DNA of 64,000 nucleotides. Source: Gaetbulibacter sp. 4G1 (lineage in GTDB: Bacteria; Bacteroidota; Bacteroidia; Flavobacteriales; Flavobacteriaceae). Each line of letters opens with the position of its first letter. Position 1 is the stretch's first letter. The DNA lies in NCBI RefSeq assembly GCF_002741945.1, contig NZ_MDVN01000020.1, positions 186,001-250,000 on the forward strand, in the 5' to 3' direction. Shown here piece by piece: positions 33,954-42,791 of this stretch. Below the pieces are notes generated by a model. That model was not told the DNA's origin. It saw only the letters and a program-made list of their open reading frames with translations, and made no database searches. The translations under genes were made by a program, and so were the position numbers.

Positions 33954-34751
33954 TTACCACTCTCGCTTTTTATTTAATTCTTCTTGAGCTTCTAACTCTT
34001 TTTGAGGAATAACTTTTAAAAACGACGGGTGTTGTTCTATAGCGTATTCTATTCTTTTTACAATATCGTCTGTAGTCTCATTATCGTAATCAATTTCTAA
34101 AGGCTCTTTTATTTCAAAAGTTTGAAGAATATTTTTCTTTTTAATACGGAGTCCTTTTTTATCAAATGATCGCCTAAACCCATCAATAACAATAGGCACC
34201 ACAATAGGCTTATAGCGCTTAATTATATGCGCAGTTCCTTTACGTATAGGCTTAAAAGGTGTAGTTGTTCCTTGCGGAAATGTAATAACCCAACCATCAT
34301 CTAATGCTTTTCCTATACTAGAAATATCACTCATTTTTACTTGACGGTTAACATCCTTTCCTTCGGATCTCCAAGTACGCTCTATACTTATCGAACCTAC
34401 ATAGGCTAATATTTTTGGTAACAACCCTGCTTTCATGGTTTCTTTTGCAGCTACATAATATATATTAAGCTTAGGGTTCCATAAATAACCTACATTTTTT
34501 ATGGAATCTGTACGCCCGCTTAAACTTGCGTTAAACACATGAAACATAGATACGACATCAGCAAAATAGGTTTGGTGATTTGAAATGAATAGAACATTAG
34601 TATCAGGTAAGGTCTTTATAATTTCTGAACCTTCTATTTGCAACTCATTAAACCCGCGAAAGCGTCGATGAGTCATAACTCCAAGAATTCTTATGAGCCA
34701 TTTTTTTACAATAAGAATATGTCCGAATGGATTCCTTTTAAATAATCCCAT
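33954..34751 (-). CDS. 1-acyl-sn-glycerol-3-phosphate acyltransferase-like protein
   Basis: 265 residues of the PlsC family. The catalytic pair is recognisable in FISNHQTYFAD (H59 and D65) but with five residues between them, whereas the textbook motif has four. The substrate motif reads FPQGTTTPFK where most members have FPEGT. PIVIDGFRRSF completes the core. It is probably a membrane-bound phospholipid or lipid acyltransferase, and the two motif changes may signal a different substrate. It lies between the Nudix gene and a DUF418 gene, all on the minus strand. Confidence 0.82.
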   Translation of the reverse strand: MGLFKRNPFGHILIVKKWLIRILGVMTHRRFRGFNELQIEGSEIIKTLPDTNVLFISNHQTYFADVVSMFHVFNASLSGRTDSIKNVGYLWNPKLNIYYVAAKETMKAGLLPKILAYVGSISIERTWRSEGKDVNRQVKMSDISSIGKALDDGWVITFPQGTTTPFKPIRKGTAHIIKRYKPIVVPIVIDGFRRSFDKKGLRIKKKNILQTFEIKEPLEIDYDNETTDDIVKRIEYAIEQHPSFLKVIPQKELEAQEELNKKREW

Positions 34752-34803
34752 AAATCACACGTCAAAATTAGTTAGTTGCAACAAATGTAATAAATCTTGC
34801 AAA

Positions 34804-35445
34804 CTATAGCATTTGTTTTAACATGTCTTTAATTTCGCTAAGCATCATAGCTGTTGCTCCCCAAACAATATAATTATTTAACTTAAAGGCTGGCACCTCA
34901 ACATCTATACTATACGATGTTGTAACAGTTTTTGTAACTAATTGATTATCATCCAAAAAATGCAGTAAATCAATCTCAATAATAGCTTCTACCTCATTGT
35001 CTTGCTTAACAAATTCTGGTGTGCTTTCAGAAATTCCAATAAATGGCTGTACATGAAAATTACTTGGTGGTATATAAACTTCAGATAATTGTTTAACAAC
35101 CTTAATGTTTTGAATTGGAACACCTATTTCTTCAAATGTTTCTCTAACGGCTGCATCTTGTAACGATTTGTCTTGATCTTCCAGCTTCCCTCCAGGAAAC
35201 CCAACTTGAGCGGAATGCACACCATTATAAGTTTTTCTTAAAATTAAAACCAGTGTTGTTTTCTCGCTTTTATCTGGATAAAACAATGCTAAAACACCTG
35301 CTTTTTTAGCATCTTTAATTGCTTTTCTTTGGCGCCGTAATAACTCCTGACGAAACGGTGGTACCATTTTAAAGTGAGATGCTTCGGCTGGTAGTGGTAT
35401 ATTTTCTATTTTGGAAATAGCTGTTAAAAAATCTTCGAAATTCAT
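34804..35445 (-). CDS. Nudix hydrolase, CoA pyrophosphatase type
   Basis: 213 residues. Nudix box at about 85-109: GGKLEDQDKSLQDAAVRETF followed by EEIGV, with the catalytic Arg101, Glu102, Glu105 and Glu106. The preceding VGFPGG and upstream LVLILRKTYNGVHSAQ match the NudL/CoA diphosphatase signature (UPF0035). It is expected to split CoA into 4'-phosphopantetheine and 3',5'-ADP. First gene of a likely operon with the acyltransferase and DUF418 genes. Start ATG 35445. Confidence 0.88.
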   Translation of the reverse strand: MNFEDFLTAISKIENIPLPAEASHFKMVPPFRQELLRRQRKAIKDAKKAGVLALFYPDKSEKTTLVLILRKTYNGVHSAQVGFPGGKLEDQDKSLQDAAVRETFEEIGVPIQNIKVVKQLSEVYIPPSNFHVQPFIGISESTPEFVKQDNEVEAIIEIDLLHFLDDNQLVTKTVTTSYSIDVEVPAFKLNNYIVWGATAMMLSEIKDMLKQML

Positions 35446-35459
35446 TTAATTAAAAGTGA

Positions 35460-36332
35460 TTATTTAATGATGTTCATAAGCCATTTTTCAGCTAAAACAG
35501 GCCATGTTTCAGCAGCTACATTCCCTTTTCTTAAACCATATCCATGTCCTCCTGATGGCAATACATGTAATTCAACTGGTCTTTTAGCTTCCATAAGTGC
35601 GTTTGACAAAACCAAAGAACCTTTATTTGAGTAAGCGTCATCAGTAGTTGCAAATATAAACATAGGAGGCGTTTGATTTGTAATAGACAATTCTGGCGAG
35701 ATGGTATTGTTTTCACCTGTACTTAAATAGGCTGGATAAATGAGAACAGTAAAATTTGGTCTACAAGAATTTTCATCAATTGTGTCTGTTTTTTTATAAG
35801 TTTCTTTATCAAAATTGGTTGATGCTCTTGCAGATAAGCTTCCACCTGCTGAAAAACCTAAAACGCCTATTTTTTCTGGATTACAATTATAATCTTTTGC
35901 TTTACTTCTCACTATTCTAATAGCTCTCTGTACATCATTTAAAGCCCCTAAACGATTATCTGGAACTCTATACTGCAATACAAATGCTGTAAAACCTAAT
36001 GTATTCAACCATTTTGCAATTTCATAGCCCTCTAAATCGATTGCTAAAATTTGATAACCTCCACCTGGGCAAACAATAATACTTGCACCATTATTCTTTG
36101 CATTATCCGGTTTATAAACTTCTAAAATAGGGTTAGTAACATCTGTCAACCTAATAACATTATTACTAGTATCAGAAGTTTGAACAGCATGGTGTTTTTC
36201 ATTTATTTCATTAGGTACTTGATCTGTCCATAAATTTATGGTTTCCATAGTTTGAGCAAAATTTTGTAACGTAAAAAAGATAGCAATACTTAAAAATATG
36301 ATTTGTTTTTTATTGATATATGTATAAAACAT
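35460..36332 (-). CDS. Secreted alpha/beta hydrolase (esterase/acetylxylan esterase-like)
   Basis: 290 residues: signal peptide (about 1-27, ending in NFAQT) and an alpha/beta-hydrolase domain with the oxyanion-hole motif CPGGGYQ (88-94), nucleophile S161 in GFSAGG, and a catalytic His in SGGHGYGL near the C-terminus. It resembles the BD-FAE / acetyl esterase families that deacetylate plant or algal polysaccharides. It is divergent from the cyclophilin gene at 36376 and about 15 bases upstream of the Nudix gene start, so it may be the first gene of that run. The substrate is unknown. Confidence 0.85.
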   Translation of the reverse strand: MFYTYINKKQIIFLSIAIFFTLQNFAQTMETINLWTDQVPNEINEKHHAVQTSDTSNNVIRLTDVTNPILEVYKPDNAKNNGASIIVCPGGGYQILAIDLEGYEIAKWLNTLGFTAFVLQYRVPDNRLGALNDVQRAIRIVRSKAKDYNCNPEKIGVLGFSAGGSLSARASTNFDKETYKKTDTIDENSCRPNFTVLIYPAYLSTGENNTISPELSITNQTPPMFIFATTDDAYSNKGSLVLSNALMEAKRPVELHVLPSGGHGYGLRKGNVAAETWPVLAEKWLMNIIK

Positions 36333-36345
36333 AAACTGAATTATT

Positions 36346-36353
36346 TATTTTTG
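36346..36353 (+). promoter_or_regulatory. -7 box upstream of the cyclophilin gene
   Basis: TATTTTTG, perfect match to TAnnTTTG, about 20 bases before the ATG at 36376. No TTG lies at the right -33 distance. Confidence 0.5.
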
Positions 36354-36375
36354 GTATCGATTAAAAATTATTTAA

Positions 36376-37080
36376 ATGCGTTTTAAATTATTCTTTTTAC
36401 TTTTTTTATTTTTTTTGAATTGTGAAGATAAACAATCTAAAAAGAAAAATAACCCTATAGTTTCTGAGGCTCCATCTTCAAAAAAAGAGGCTAAAACTAT
36501 TATTACAGAAGAAGACAAACGTGAATTCCCTAAACTAAACTCCAAAAATGCGATGTCATTTTTTTTAGAATATGACAAGCATAATAAAGAGAATAAAGTA
36601 CGTATAACTACAGATTTTGGAGCTATTGATATTTTATTATTTAATGAGACTAAATTTCATCGTTCTAATTTTATCTTTTTAACGAAACAAAAATATTTTA
36701 ATGGCACACAATTTTATCGTGCCATTGATAATTTTATAGTACAGGCTGGAAATAGCGACGACAGAAAAACTGGAAAAAAACGAGTAAATATTGGCAGATA
36801 CCTATTACCAACCGATACAAAACGAGGTTTTAAACATGATAGAGGTGTTATATCAATGCCTAGTAGTGAAATTGATAATCCGCATAAACTAGCATCACCT
36901 TTCGAATTTTTCATAGTGCAGCAACGCGGTGGAGCGCATTTTTTAGATGGAGATTATACTATATTTGGTAAAGTTATTAAGGGTATGGATGTTGTTGATA
37001 AAATTGCGGCTGTTGAAACCGATGAAGCCGATTGGCCTTTAAGGAATATCTATATCCGCAATGTGGAAATTATTGATTAA
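36376..37080 (+). CDS. Cyclophilin-type peptidyl-prolyl isomerase lipoprotein
   Basis: 234 residues: lipobox FFLNC (Cys16), then a Lys/Glu-rich linker and a compact cyclophilin domain (about 73-232; VRITTDFGAIDILLFNETK, FYRAIDNFIVQAGN, YTIFGKVIKGMDVVDKI). Unlike the homologue at 9404-10309 it has no large insertion. It is probably anchored facing the periplasm and helps fold exported proteins. The tail motif FEFFIVQQRGGAHFLDGDYT is the standard cyclophilin active-site loop region. It stands alone. Confidence 0.9.
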   Translation: MRFKLFFLLFLFFLNCEDKQSKKKNNPIVSEAPSSKKEAKTIITEEDKREFPKLNSKNAMSFFLEYDKHNKENKVRITTDFGAIDILLFNETKFHRSNFIFLTKQKYFNGTQFYRAIDNFIVQAGNSDDRKTGKKRVNIGRYLLPTDTKRGFKHDRGVISMPSSEIDNPHKLASPFEFFIVQQRGGAHFLDGDYTIFGKVIKGMDVVDKIAAVETDEADWPLRNIYIRNVEIID

Positions 37081-37207
37081 TCTACCTAGAAAGATTAGTA
37101 CTTACTCCCTTCCTTTATGAGAAATCACCCCTCCTTTTTAACTTAATATTATAAAAAATTATAAGTTAATTCAATACCTTACAAAACTTTAAAAACTCAA
37201 ACTAAAA

Positions 37208-39367
37208 ATGAATACTAAAACACTAATTAAACCTTTGGTTTTTTGTGTATTACTTTCAGTTATTAGCTGTAAAGATGATGCCAAAACTGACTCGAAAAAA
37301 GACACATTGTCTATGAATGATAATACATTACTTCAAGAATGGACTGGATTGTACAAAGGCGTTCCTGCTTTTGACAAAATGAAGGTTGAAGACATTAAAG
37401 AAGCTATTGAAATAGGCATGAAGCTAAGCTTAAAAGATATTGATGCCATTGCAAATAATGCTGAATCGCCAACTTTTGAAAACACTATTGTAGAAATGGA
37501 ACGCTCTGGCGAGGAATTAAATAGAGTATTCACATATTACGGTATTTTAAGTAGTAACATGAGTTCTCCTGAATTTAGAAAAGTTAGAGGAGAGTTGACT
37601 CCTAAACTATCTGAATACAGATCAAAAATATCTCAAAACGAAAAACTATTCAAGCGTATAAAAACGGTTTATGATGCTTCGCAAAAATCACCTTTAGAGG
37701 CAGATCAGCAACGTGTAGTTGATTTAATTTACAAACGTTTTGAAATGAATGGTGCTAATCTTGATGCAGAAAAAAAGAAACGCTATGCAGAAATAAATAA
37801 AGAGTTATCAAGCCTTTACAATGATTTTTCTAACAACGTACTACATGACGAAGAAAACTATGTTACCTACCTATCCAAAGACCAATTGGGTGGTTTAAGC
37901 GAAGGTTTTATAAAATCTGCTGCTAAAATTGCTACTGACAAAGGACAAGACGGAAAGTATGCTATTACAAACACTCGTTCATCAATGGATCCATTTCTAA
38001 CTTATTCTACTGAGCGTGAACTTCGTAAAAAAGTCTGGACTAACTACTATTCTCGAGGTGATAATGGCGATGAATATGATAATAATCAAATCATAGCCAA
38101 AATTTTAAAACTACGTAAAGAACGTGTAGGATTATTGGGCTACGATAATTATGCAGATTGGAGATTGCAAGATCGTATGGCTAAAAACCCAGAAAACGCT
38201 ATGGGATTAATGAATGCTGTTTGGCCTGCTGCCATTGGTCGTGTGGCTGAAGAAGTAGCAGATATGCAAGCTATAGCAAATGCTAATGGCGATAATATTA
38301 CTATTGAACCTTGGGATTACAGATATTACGCTGAAAAAGTGCGTAAAAAGAAATATAATTTAGATAGTGATGAAGTTAAACAATACTTGCAATTAGATAA
38401 ATTAACTCAAGCATTATTTTACACGGCTGGGCGTTTGTTTAATTATAAATTCACTCCAGTTAAAGAAGGTAGTGTACCAGTATTTCATCCAGATGTTAAT
38501 GTTTGGGAAGTAACCGATAAAGATTCTGGAGCACATATAGGCTTGTGGTATTTAGACCCGTTTGCTCGCGAAGGAAAACGTTCTGGAGCATGGGCAACAA
38601 CCTATAGAAGTCATACCACGTATGATGGAATAACAAATGTATTAGCTTCAAATAATTCTAACTTTGTAAAAGCTGCCCCTGGAGAAGCTGTTTTAGTTTC
38701 GTGGGACGATGCCAATACGTTTTTTCATGAGTTTGGACACGCTTTACACTTCTTTTCATCAAATGTAAAATACCCAACTTTAAATGGAGGTGTTAGAGAT
38801 TATACCGAATTTCAAAGTCAGTTGTTAGAGCGTTGGTTATCTACAGACGAAGTTATTAATCAGTTTTTAGTGCATTATAAAACAGGAGAGCCAATTCCTG
38901 CAAATTTAGTAGCAAAAATTAAAAAAGCATCTACTTTTAATCAAGGCTTTGCTACTACAGAGTATTTAGCATCTGCCATTATGGATATGAAGCTACACTT
39001 GGCAGACCCAACAAACATTGATATTGACAAATTTGAACGGGAAACATTGGCAGAACTAAAAATGCCTAAAGAATTACCAATGCGCCATAGAACACCACAT
39101 TTTGGACATGTTTTTTCTGGTGAAGGTTATGCTACGGCATATTATGGCTATATGTGGGCTGATGTTTTAACAAGTGATGCCTCTGAAGCATTTAAAGAAG
39201 CTCCTGATGGTTTTTATGATAAAGATATAGCTGATAAATTAGTAAAGTATTTATTTGCACCGAGAAACTCTATGGATCCTGCGGAAGCGTTTAGAAAGTT
39301 TAGAGGTCGTGATGCCAAAATAGAGGCTTTATTAAGAGATAGAGGCTTTCCTGTACCAAATAATTAG
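37208..39367 (+). CDS. M3 family metallopeptidase (dipeptidyl carboxypeptidase-like) lipoprotein
   Basis: 719 residues with lipobox SVISC (Cys21). The zinc site is HEFGHALH with H507 and H511, and the downstream Glu ligand lies in the FTEFQSQLLERWL region. The FGHVFSGEGYATAYYGYMW motif near 635-653 is the M3 substrate-binding signature. E. coli Dcp is cytoplasmic; the lipid-anchor signal here places this enzyme in the envelope, as in many Bacteroidota. It is followed by a strong terminator. Function: release of dipeptides from peptide C-termini. Confidence 0.92.
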   Translation: MNTKTLIKPLVFCVLLSVISCKDDAKTDSKKDTLSMNDNTLLQEWTGLYKGVPAFDKMKVEDIKEAIEIGMKLSLKDIDAIANNAESPTFENTIVEMERSGEELNRVFTYYGILSSNMSSPEFRKVRGELTPKLSEYRSKISQNEKLFKRIKTVYDASQKSPLEADQQRVVDLIYKRFEMNGANLDAEKKKRYAEINKELSSLYNDFSNNVLHDEENYVTYLSKDQLGGLSEGFIKSAAKIATDKGQDGKYAITNTRSSMDPFLTYSTERELRKKVWTNYYSRGDNGDEYDNNQIIAKILKLRKERVGLLGYDNYADWRLQDRMAKNPENAMGLMNAVWPAAIGRVAEEVADMQAIANANGDNITIEPWDYRYYAEKVRKKKYNLDSDEVKQYLQLDKLTQALFYTAGRLFNYKFTPVKEGSVPVFHPDVNVWEVTDKDSGAHIGLWYLDPFAREGKRSGAWATTYRSHTTYDGITNVLASNNSNFVKAAPGEAVLVSWDDANTFFHEFGHALHFFSSNVKYPTLNGGVRDYTEFQSQLLERWLSTDEVINQFLVHYKTGEPIPANLVAKIKKASTFNQGFATTEYLASAIMDMKLHLADPTNIDIDKFERETLAELKMPKELPMRHRTPHFGHVFSGEGYATAYYGYMWADVLTSDASEAFKEAPDGFYDKDIADKLVKYLFAPRNSMDPAEAFRKFRGRDAKIEALLRDRGFPVPNN

Positions 39368-39391
39368 AAAATAAAACACTAGATATTAATG

Positions 39392-39428
39392 AGTAAAAGC
39401 CATGCAAAATAGTATGGCTTTTACTTTG
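39392..39428 (+). terminator. Terminator after the M3 peptidase gene
   Basis: Arms AGTAAAAGCCAT (39392-39403) and ATGGCTTTTACT (39414-39425), a perfect 12-pair stem with a 10-base loop, followed by TTTG. Confidence 0.85.
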
Positions 39429-39438
39429 AAACGGTTTC

Positions 39439-39601
39439 GCGTTAGGGATTGTAATGGAAATCCTTTTTAAAAAGAATACGCTATATATAATGTATTAAAC
39501 CAAGCTTATACAAATTGCATGGCATTCACTCCACGCAATGGCACTTTAAAAAGATTGTATTGGAAAGCCCGACTTTTTGTTTTTTTCAAAAAGTAACGCC
39601 C
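39439..39601 (+). repeat. Dispersed intergenic repeat, copy B (longest)
   Basis: GCGTTAGGGATTG...ATGGAAATCC at the left end and ATTGGAAAGCCCGAC...AAGTAACGCCC at the right end, with a less conserved middle of about 80 bases. Same blocks as 16601-16703 and the inverted copy 46964-47090. The ends GCGTTA and TAACGC are complementary. It fills the gap between the convergent M3 peptidase and TRIC channel genes. Confidence 0.75.
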
Positions 39602-39608
39602 AAATAAA

Positions 39609-40211
39609 TTAGCTTTTATATATAGTTGGTAAGGCAATTTTAAATTTTACTGCTAATAACCTTGTAAGGATTACAACTATGCCAGCGATTATAAAAACCC
39701 AATTGTTTTCTATTGGTAATTCGCTTAATAAAAAATATGTTATCCCTCCAAGAATACAAGCTGTCGCATATATTTCTTTTCTAAAAATAACAGGTATTTC
39801 GTTGCATAAAATATCTCTAATTACACCACCAAAGCTGGCGGTCATCGTCCCCAATGCTATACAAATTATTGGGTGCAATCCTGCATTGATTCCTTTATCA
39901 ATACCTACTACAGTATATAAACCAATACCAATGGTATCGAACAAAAACAATGAAGTTCTTAAATAATTTATTTTACTTCTAAAGATAATTGCAAAAATTG
40001 CTGAAGCTATAATTGTGTATGTAAATGTCATATCTTTCATCCAGCTCACTGGTGTTTCTCCAATAAGCAAGTCTCGAAGTGTGCCACCTCCTACAGCTGT
40101 TACAAAAGCAATTATAAGTATTCCAAATAAATCCATTTTTTTATTAATGGCAATAAGGACACCAGAAATGGCAAAAGCAATAGTTCCTAAAATATCTATG
40201 GTATAAAACAT
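39609..40211 (-). CDS. TRIC-type (UPF0126) cation channel protein
   Basis: 200 residues with seven membrane helices arranged as two three-helix repeats, each with the glycine-rich signature: VTAVGGGTLRDLLIGETP near 36-53 and TASFGGVIRDILCNEIP near 123-139. These GG-x-x-RD-x-L motifs mark the bacterial trimeric intracellular cation (TRIC) channel family. Probable ion channel of the inner membrane; ligands and physiology unknown. It is flanked by repeat copy B and a short REP-like element. Confidence 0.9.
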   Translation of the reverse strand: MFYTIDILGTIAFAISGVLIAINKKMDLFGILIIAFVTAVGGGTLRDLLIGETPVSWMKDMTFTYTIIASAIFAIIFRSKINYLRTSLFLFDTIGIGLYTVVGIDKGINAGLHPIICIALGTMTASFGGVIRDILCNEIPVIFRKEIYATACILGGITYFLLSELPIENNWVFIIAGIVVILTRLLAVKFKIALPTIYKS

Positions 40212-40223
40212 ATTTTTTTAAAA

Positions 40224-40296
40224 TGTCATACTGAACTTGTTTCAGCATCACGCTATTTTGTGTTTTTAAAATGGTCCCTAAACAAGCTCGGGATGT
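40224..40296. repeat. Degenerate REP-like element
   Basis: TGTCATACTGAACTTGTTTC with hairpin CTGAA/TTCAG (40231-40245), then a poorer second half (CCCTAAACAAGCTCGGGATG). The first part has the form of short palindromic intergenic repeats of many Flavobacteriaceae. It lies between the TRIC gene and the RDD gene. Confidence 0.35.
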
Positions 40297-40338
40297 GTGA
40301 TTCCCTCAATCTTTGCATAACAGAAACGGAGTCTCTAC

Positions 40339-41058
40339 TTACATATTTTGAGTGTAAAAATTATAATCTTTTAAAATAACATCAATAAATTCAATATCTG
40401 TTCTTTGTTTTACGTTTTTAATCTCCACTACTTCAATTAATTTATTTCTAAGCTTTATTAAAGTTTGATAATCTTTAGATGCCTTAGCAACAGTAAATGT
40501 ATCTTTAATAATTCGTGCATCATTATCTGATAATTTAATAACATTTGGATATGTTGGCTTATAATCAGTTTTTAAATTTTCTAGAATAGTGTGGCTAATA
40601 TTAACTTTATCTTTTAAGGCAATAACTGCTGTCCCAGCAACCATATCACCTAGTCGCTGTTGTTTTTTACTAAACATTATTACAAAAAAGCCTAAACCAA
40701 AAATGTAAACATCTACTATCCTAAAAAACCAACGTACCACATAATCTGCCAATGAAGCTTGGTAACCATCAATTTTTACAACTCTAATTTTTAAAGCGCG
40801 TTTGCCAATGGTTTGCCCTTCCAAAAGTGATTCTAAAACTAAGGTATAGAACATTACAGGGAAACTTAATACAGTGTTAATGGCTATTTGAGACCATTCA
40901 TCCATGTTTTCAAAAGCACCAAAAGTCCAATTTAAAACTAACAAATAACCAATTTTAATGGCTGTATCTATTATAAATGCTAATAAACGTTCTCCTGCTC
41001 CTGCAGCTGTGAATTTTATTTTTACATTTTGGGTCGTGTTAATTTGTAACTCTGACAT
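40339..41058 (-). CDS. RDD family membrane protein
   Basis: 239 residues. The RDD domain (about 14-160) has the typical AGAGERLLAFIIDTAIKIGYL start and IGKRALKIRVVKIDGYQ central motif, with four membrane helices, and then a soluble helical tail (about 165-239; NDARIIKDTFTVAKASKDYQTL). It is divergent from the SpoIIM-type gene with 24 bases between the start codons, so the two units are probably co-controlled. The Bacteroidota cluster RDD / SpoIIM / DUF4129 / DUF4350 / MoxR / DUF58 is often kept together. Confidence 0.9.
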   Translation of the reverse strand: MSELQINTTQNVKIKFTAAGAGERLLAFIIDTAIKIGYLLVLNWTFGAFENMDEWSQIAINTVLSFPVMFYTLVLESLLEGQTIGKRALKIRVVKIDGYQASLADYVVRWFFRIVDVYIFGLGFFVIMFSKKQQRLGDMVAGTAVIALKDKVNISHTILENLKTDYKPTYPNVIKLSDNDARIIKDTFTVAKASKDYQTLIKLRNKLIEVVEIKNVKQRTDIEFIDVILKDYNFYTQNM

Positions 41059-41075
41059 TTTATATTTTAATTTAT

Positions 41076-41083
41076 CAAATATA
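41076..41083 (-). promoter_or_regulatory. -7 box of the RDD gene
   Basis: Minus-strand TATATTTG, a perfect TAnnTTTG, whose last plus-strand base is the A of the divergent SpoIIM start codon. Confidence 0.5.
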
Positions 41084-42072
41084 TGAGGGAAGTTTCATTC
41101 ATCAAACAAAATAAAGAAAAATGGCTGAGTTTTGAGGCCGCTATTTTTAATAATGATTTTAAAGACCCCGACGAACTTGCATCTCAATACATTCATTTAA
41201 TTAACGATTTGGCTTACGCACAAACCTATTACCCTAAAAGTAAGGTGATTGTGTATTTAAATCAACTTGCTGCCAAAGCTTTTCAAAAAATTTACAAAAC
41301 CAAAAGAGAAAACACAAACCGATTTATTGAGTTTTGGAAAACCGAAGTCCCATTAATTTGTTATGAATATCGAAAATTTATTTACATCGCTTTCATCATT
41401 TTCTTTGCTTTTACTTTCATTGGAGTGATTTCAGCTGCAAATGATGGAGAGTTTGTACGTTCAGTTTTAGGCGACAATTATGTAAATATGTCCATTGAAA
41501 ACATTGAAGCTGGTGACCCTGTAGCGGTTTATAAAAGCGGTAGTAATTGGGGCAGTTTTATTGGTATTACTATTAATAATTTACGAGTAGGGATTATAGC
41601 TTTTATATTGGGTGTATTTGGAGGTATTGGCACACTGTATATTATGTTTAAAAATTGTATTATGCTAGGTTCTTTTCAGTATTTTTTTTACGAAAAAGAA
41701 GTCTTTTGGGAAAGTGTCCGTGGTATTTGGATTCATGGTTCTATGGAAATTTTTGCTATAGTTATTGAAGCTGCTGCCGGATTAATTCTTGGTGCTAGCA
41801 TTTTATTTCCTGGCACACACTCAAGGTATACTTCTTTTAAAAATGGTGCTAAAACCGGTGTAAAAATTTTAATAAGTACTTTCCCTTTTACATTTTTTGC
41901 TGGTTTTTTAGAAGGCTTCATAACGCGCTATTCTAATATAATGCCTCATTGGTTATCGGTTGGAATCATTTTAATTACCCTCGGAACTATTAGCTATTAT
42001 TATTTAATTTATCCTTTCAAAGTGCAAAAAGAAATTACTCAACTACCTATTTTAAATCAATCTTCTATTTGA
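41083..42072 (+). CDS. Stage II sporulation protein M-like membrane protein
   Basis: 329 residues with a cytoplasmic start of about 95 residues and then about five to six membrane helices (for example EYRKFIYIAFIIFFAFTFIG, NNLRVGIIAFILGVFGGIGT and GIWIHGSMEIFAIVIEAAAG). The SpoIIM pattern EF/SMEIFAI-E-AAGL is present. In non-sporulating bacteria the SpoIIM family is associated with MoxR operons and probably works in envelope assembly or stress. First gene of a six-gene run; its TGA overlaps the TTG start of the next gene. Confidence 0.88.
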   Translation: MREVSFIKQNKEKWLSFEAAIFNNDFKDPDELASQYIHLINDLAYAQTYYPKSKVIVYLNQLAAKAFQKIYKTKRENTNRFIEFWKTEVPLICYEYRKFIYIAFIIFFAFTFIGVISAANDGEFVRSVLGDNYVNMSIENIEAGDPVAVYKSGSNWGSFIGITINNLRVGIIAFILGVFGGIGTLYIMFKNCIMLGSFQYFFYEKEVFWESVRGIWIHGSMEIFAIVIEAAAGLILGASILFPGTHSRYTSFKNGAKTGVKILISTFPFTFFAGFLEGFITRYSNIMPHWLSVGIILITLGTISYYYLIYPFKVQKEITQLPILNQSSI

Positions 42073-42791
42073 AAATAATAAGATTACATATTATTTTTCT
42101 GATTTTGATTTTTGCAAATCCTCAAAATATTTTTGGTCTTTCTACTTTTCAAGAGCCTAATCAAATAAGAAAGTTTGATGACGATTTTAAAACGCGTTAT
42201 TCAAATAGAAAATATAATTATGAAGGTAAAGAAGTTGTAAACCAATCTCAAGGCGGTTCTGGAAAATATGAAGATTATAAAAACGGTAACCCATCTATAA
42301 GAGAGCGAAATGATTCTGATAGCTTCAGTATTAACTTAGGACCTTTTGCTTGGTTATTTTATTTGGCATTAGCAATTGCTGTAATCTATTTAGTATACAT
42401 TTTACTTAACGAAGGCGGTTCTGGTTTGTTTTCATCTAAGCAAAATAGAACACTTAACGATTACGAAGATATAACCGCAGAGAATATTGAAAATGCAGAT
42501 ATTAATTCTCTTATACAAAATGCCGAAAACAACAACAATTTTAGATTAGCCATTCGGTATTATTATTTGCTAGTTTTAAAAAACTTAAGCATAAAAAATC
42601 ATATAAAATTTGAAGACGATAAAACCAATACAGAGTATTTAAATGAAATAAGTCAAAAACCATTCAGTAAAAAGTTTGCTTACATTTCTTATTTATACAA
42701 CTACATTTGGTATGGTGAATTTCCTTTAAATCTTAATGAATACAATAAAGCTAGACATCATTTTGTAACCCTTTTAACTCAGGTGAAGTAA
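42069..42791 (+). CDS. DUF4129 domain protein
   Basis: 240 residues. Signal peptide or anchor (about 1-22), a short periplasmic part, one membrane helix (AWLFYLALAIAVIYLVYILL, about 96-115), and a cytoplasmic DUF4129 domain (about 150-240) with the hallmark FRLAIRYYYLLVLKNLS and YIWYGEFPLNLNEYNKARHHF. It probably starts at TTG 42069, whose TGA-overlap with SpoIIM (TTGA) implies translational coupling. The MoxR operon component family links to transglutaminase-like and DUF58 proteins; exact function unknown. Confidence 0.82.
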   Translation: MKIIRLHIIFLILIFANPQNIFGLSTFQEPNQIRKFDDDFKTRYSNRKYNYEGKEVVNQSQGGSGKYEDYKNGNPSIRERNDSDSFSINLGPFAWLFYLALAIAVIYLVYILLNEGGSGLFSSKQNRTLNDYEDITAENIENADINSLIQNAENNNNFRLAIRYYYLLVLKNLSIKNHIKFEDDKTNTEYLNEISQKPFSKKFAYISYLYNYIWYGEFPLNLNEYNKARHHFVTLLTQVK

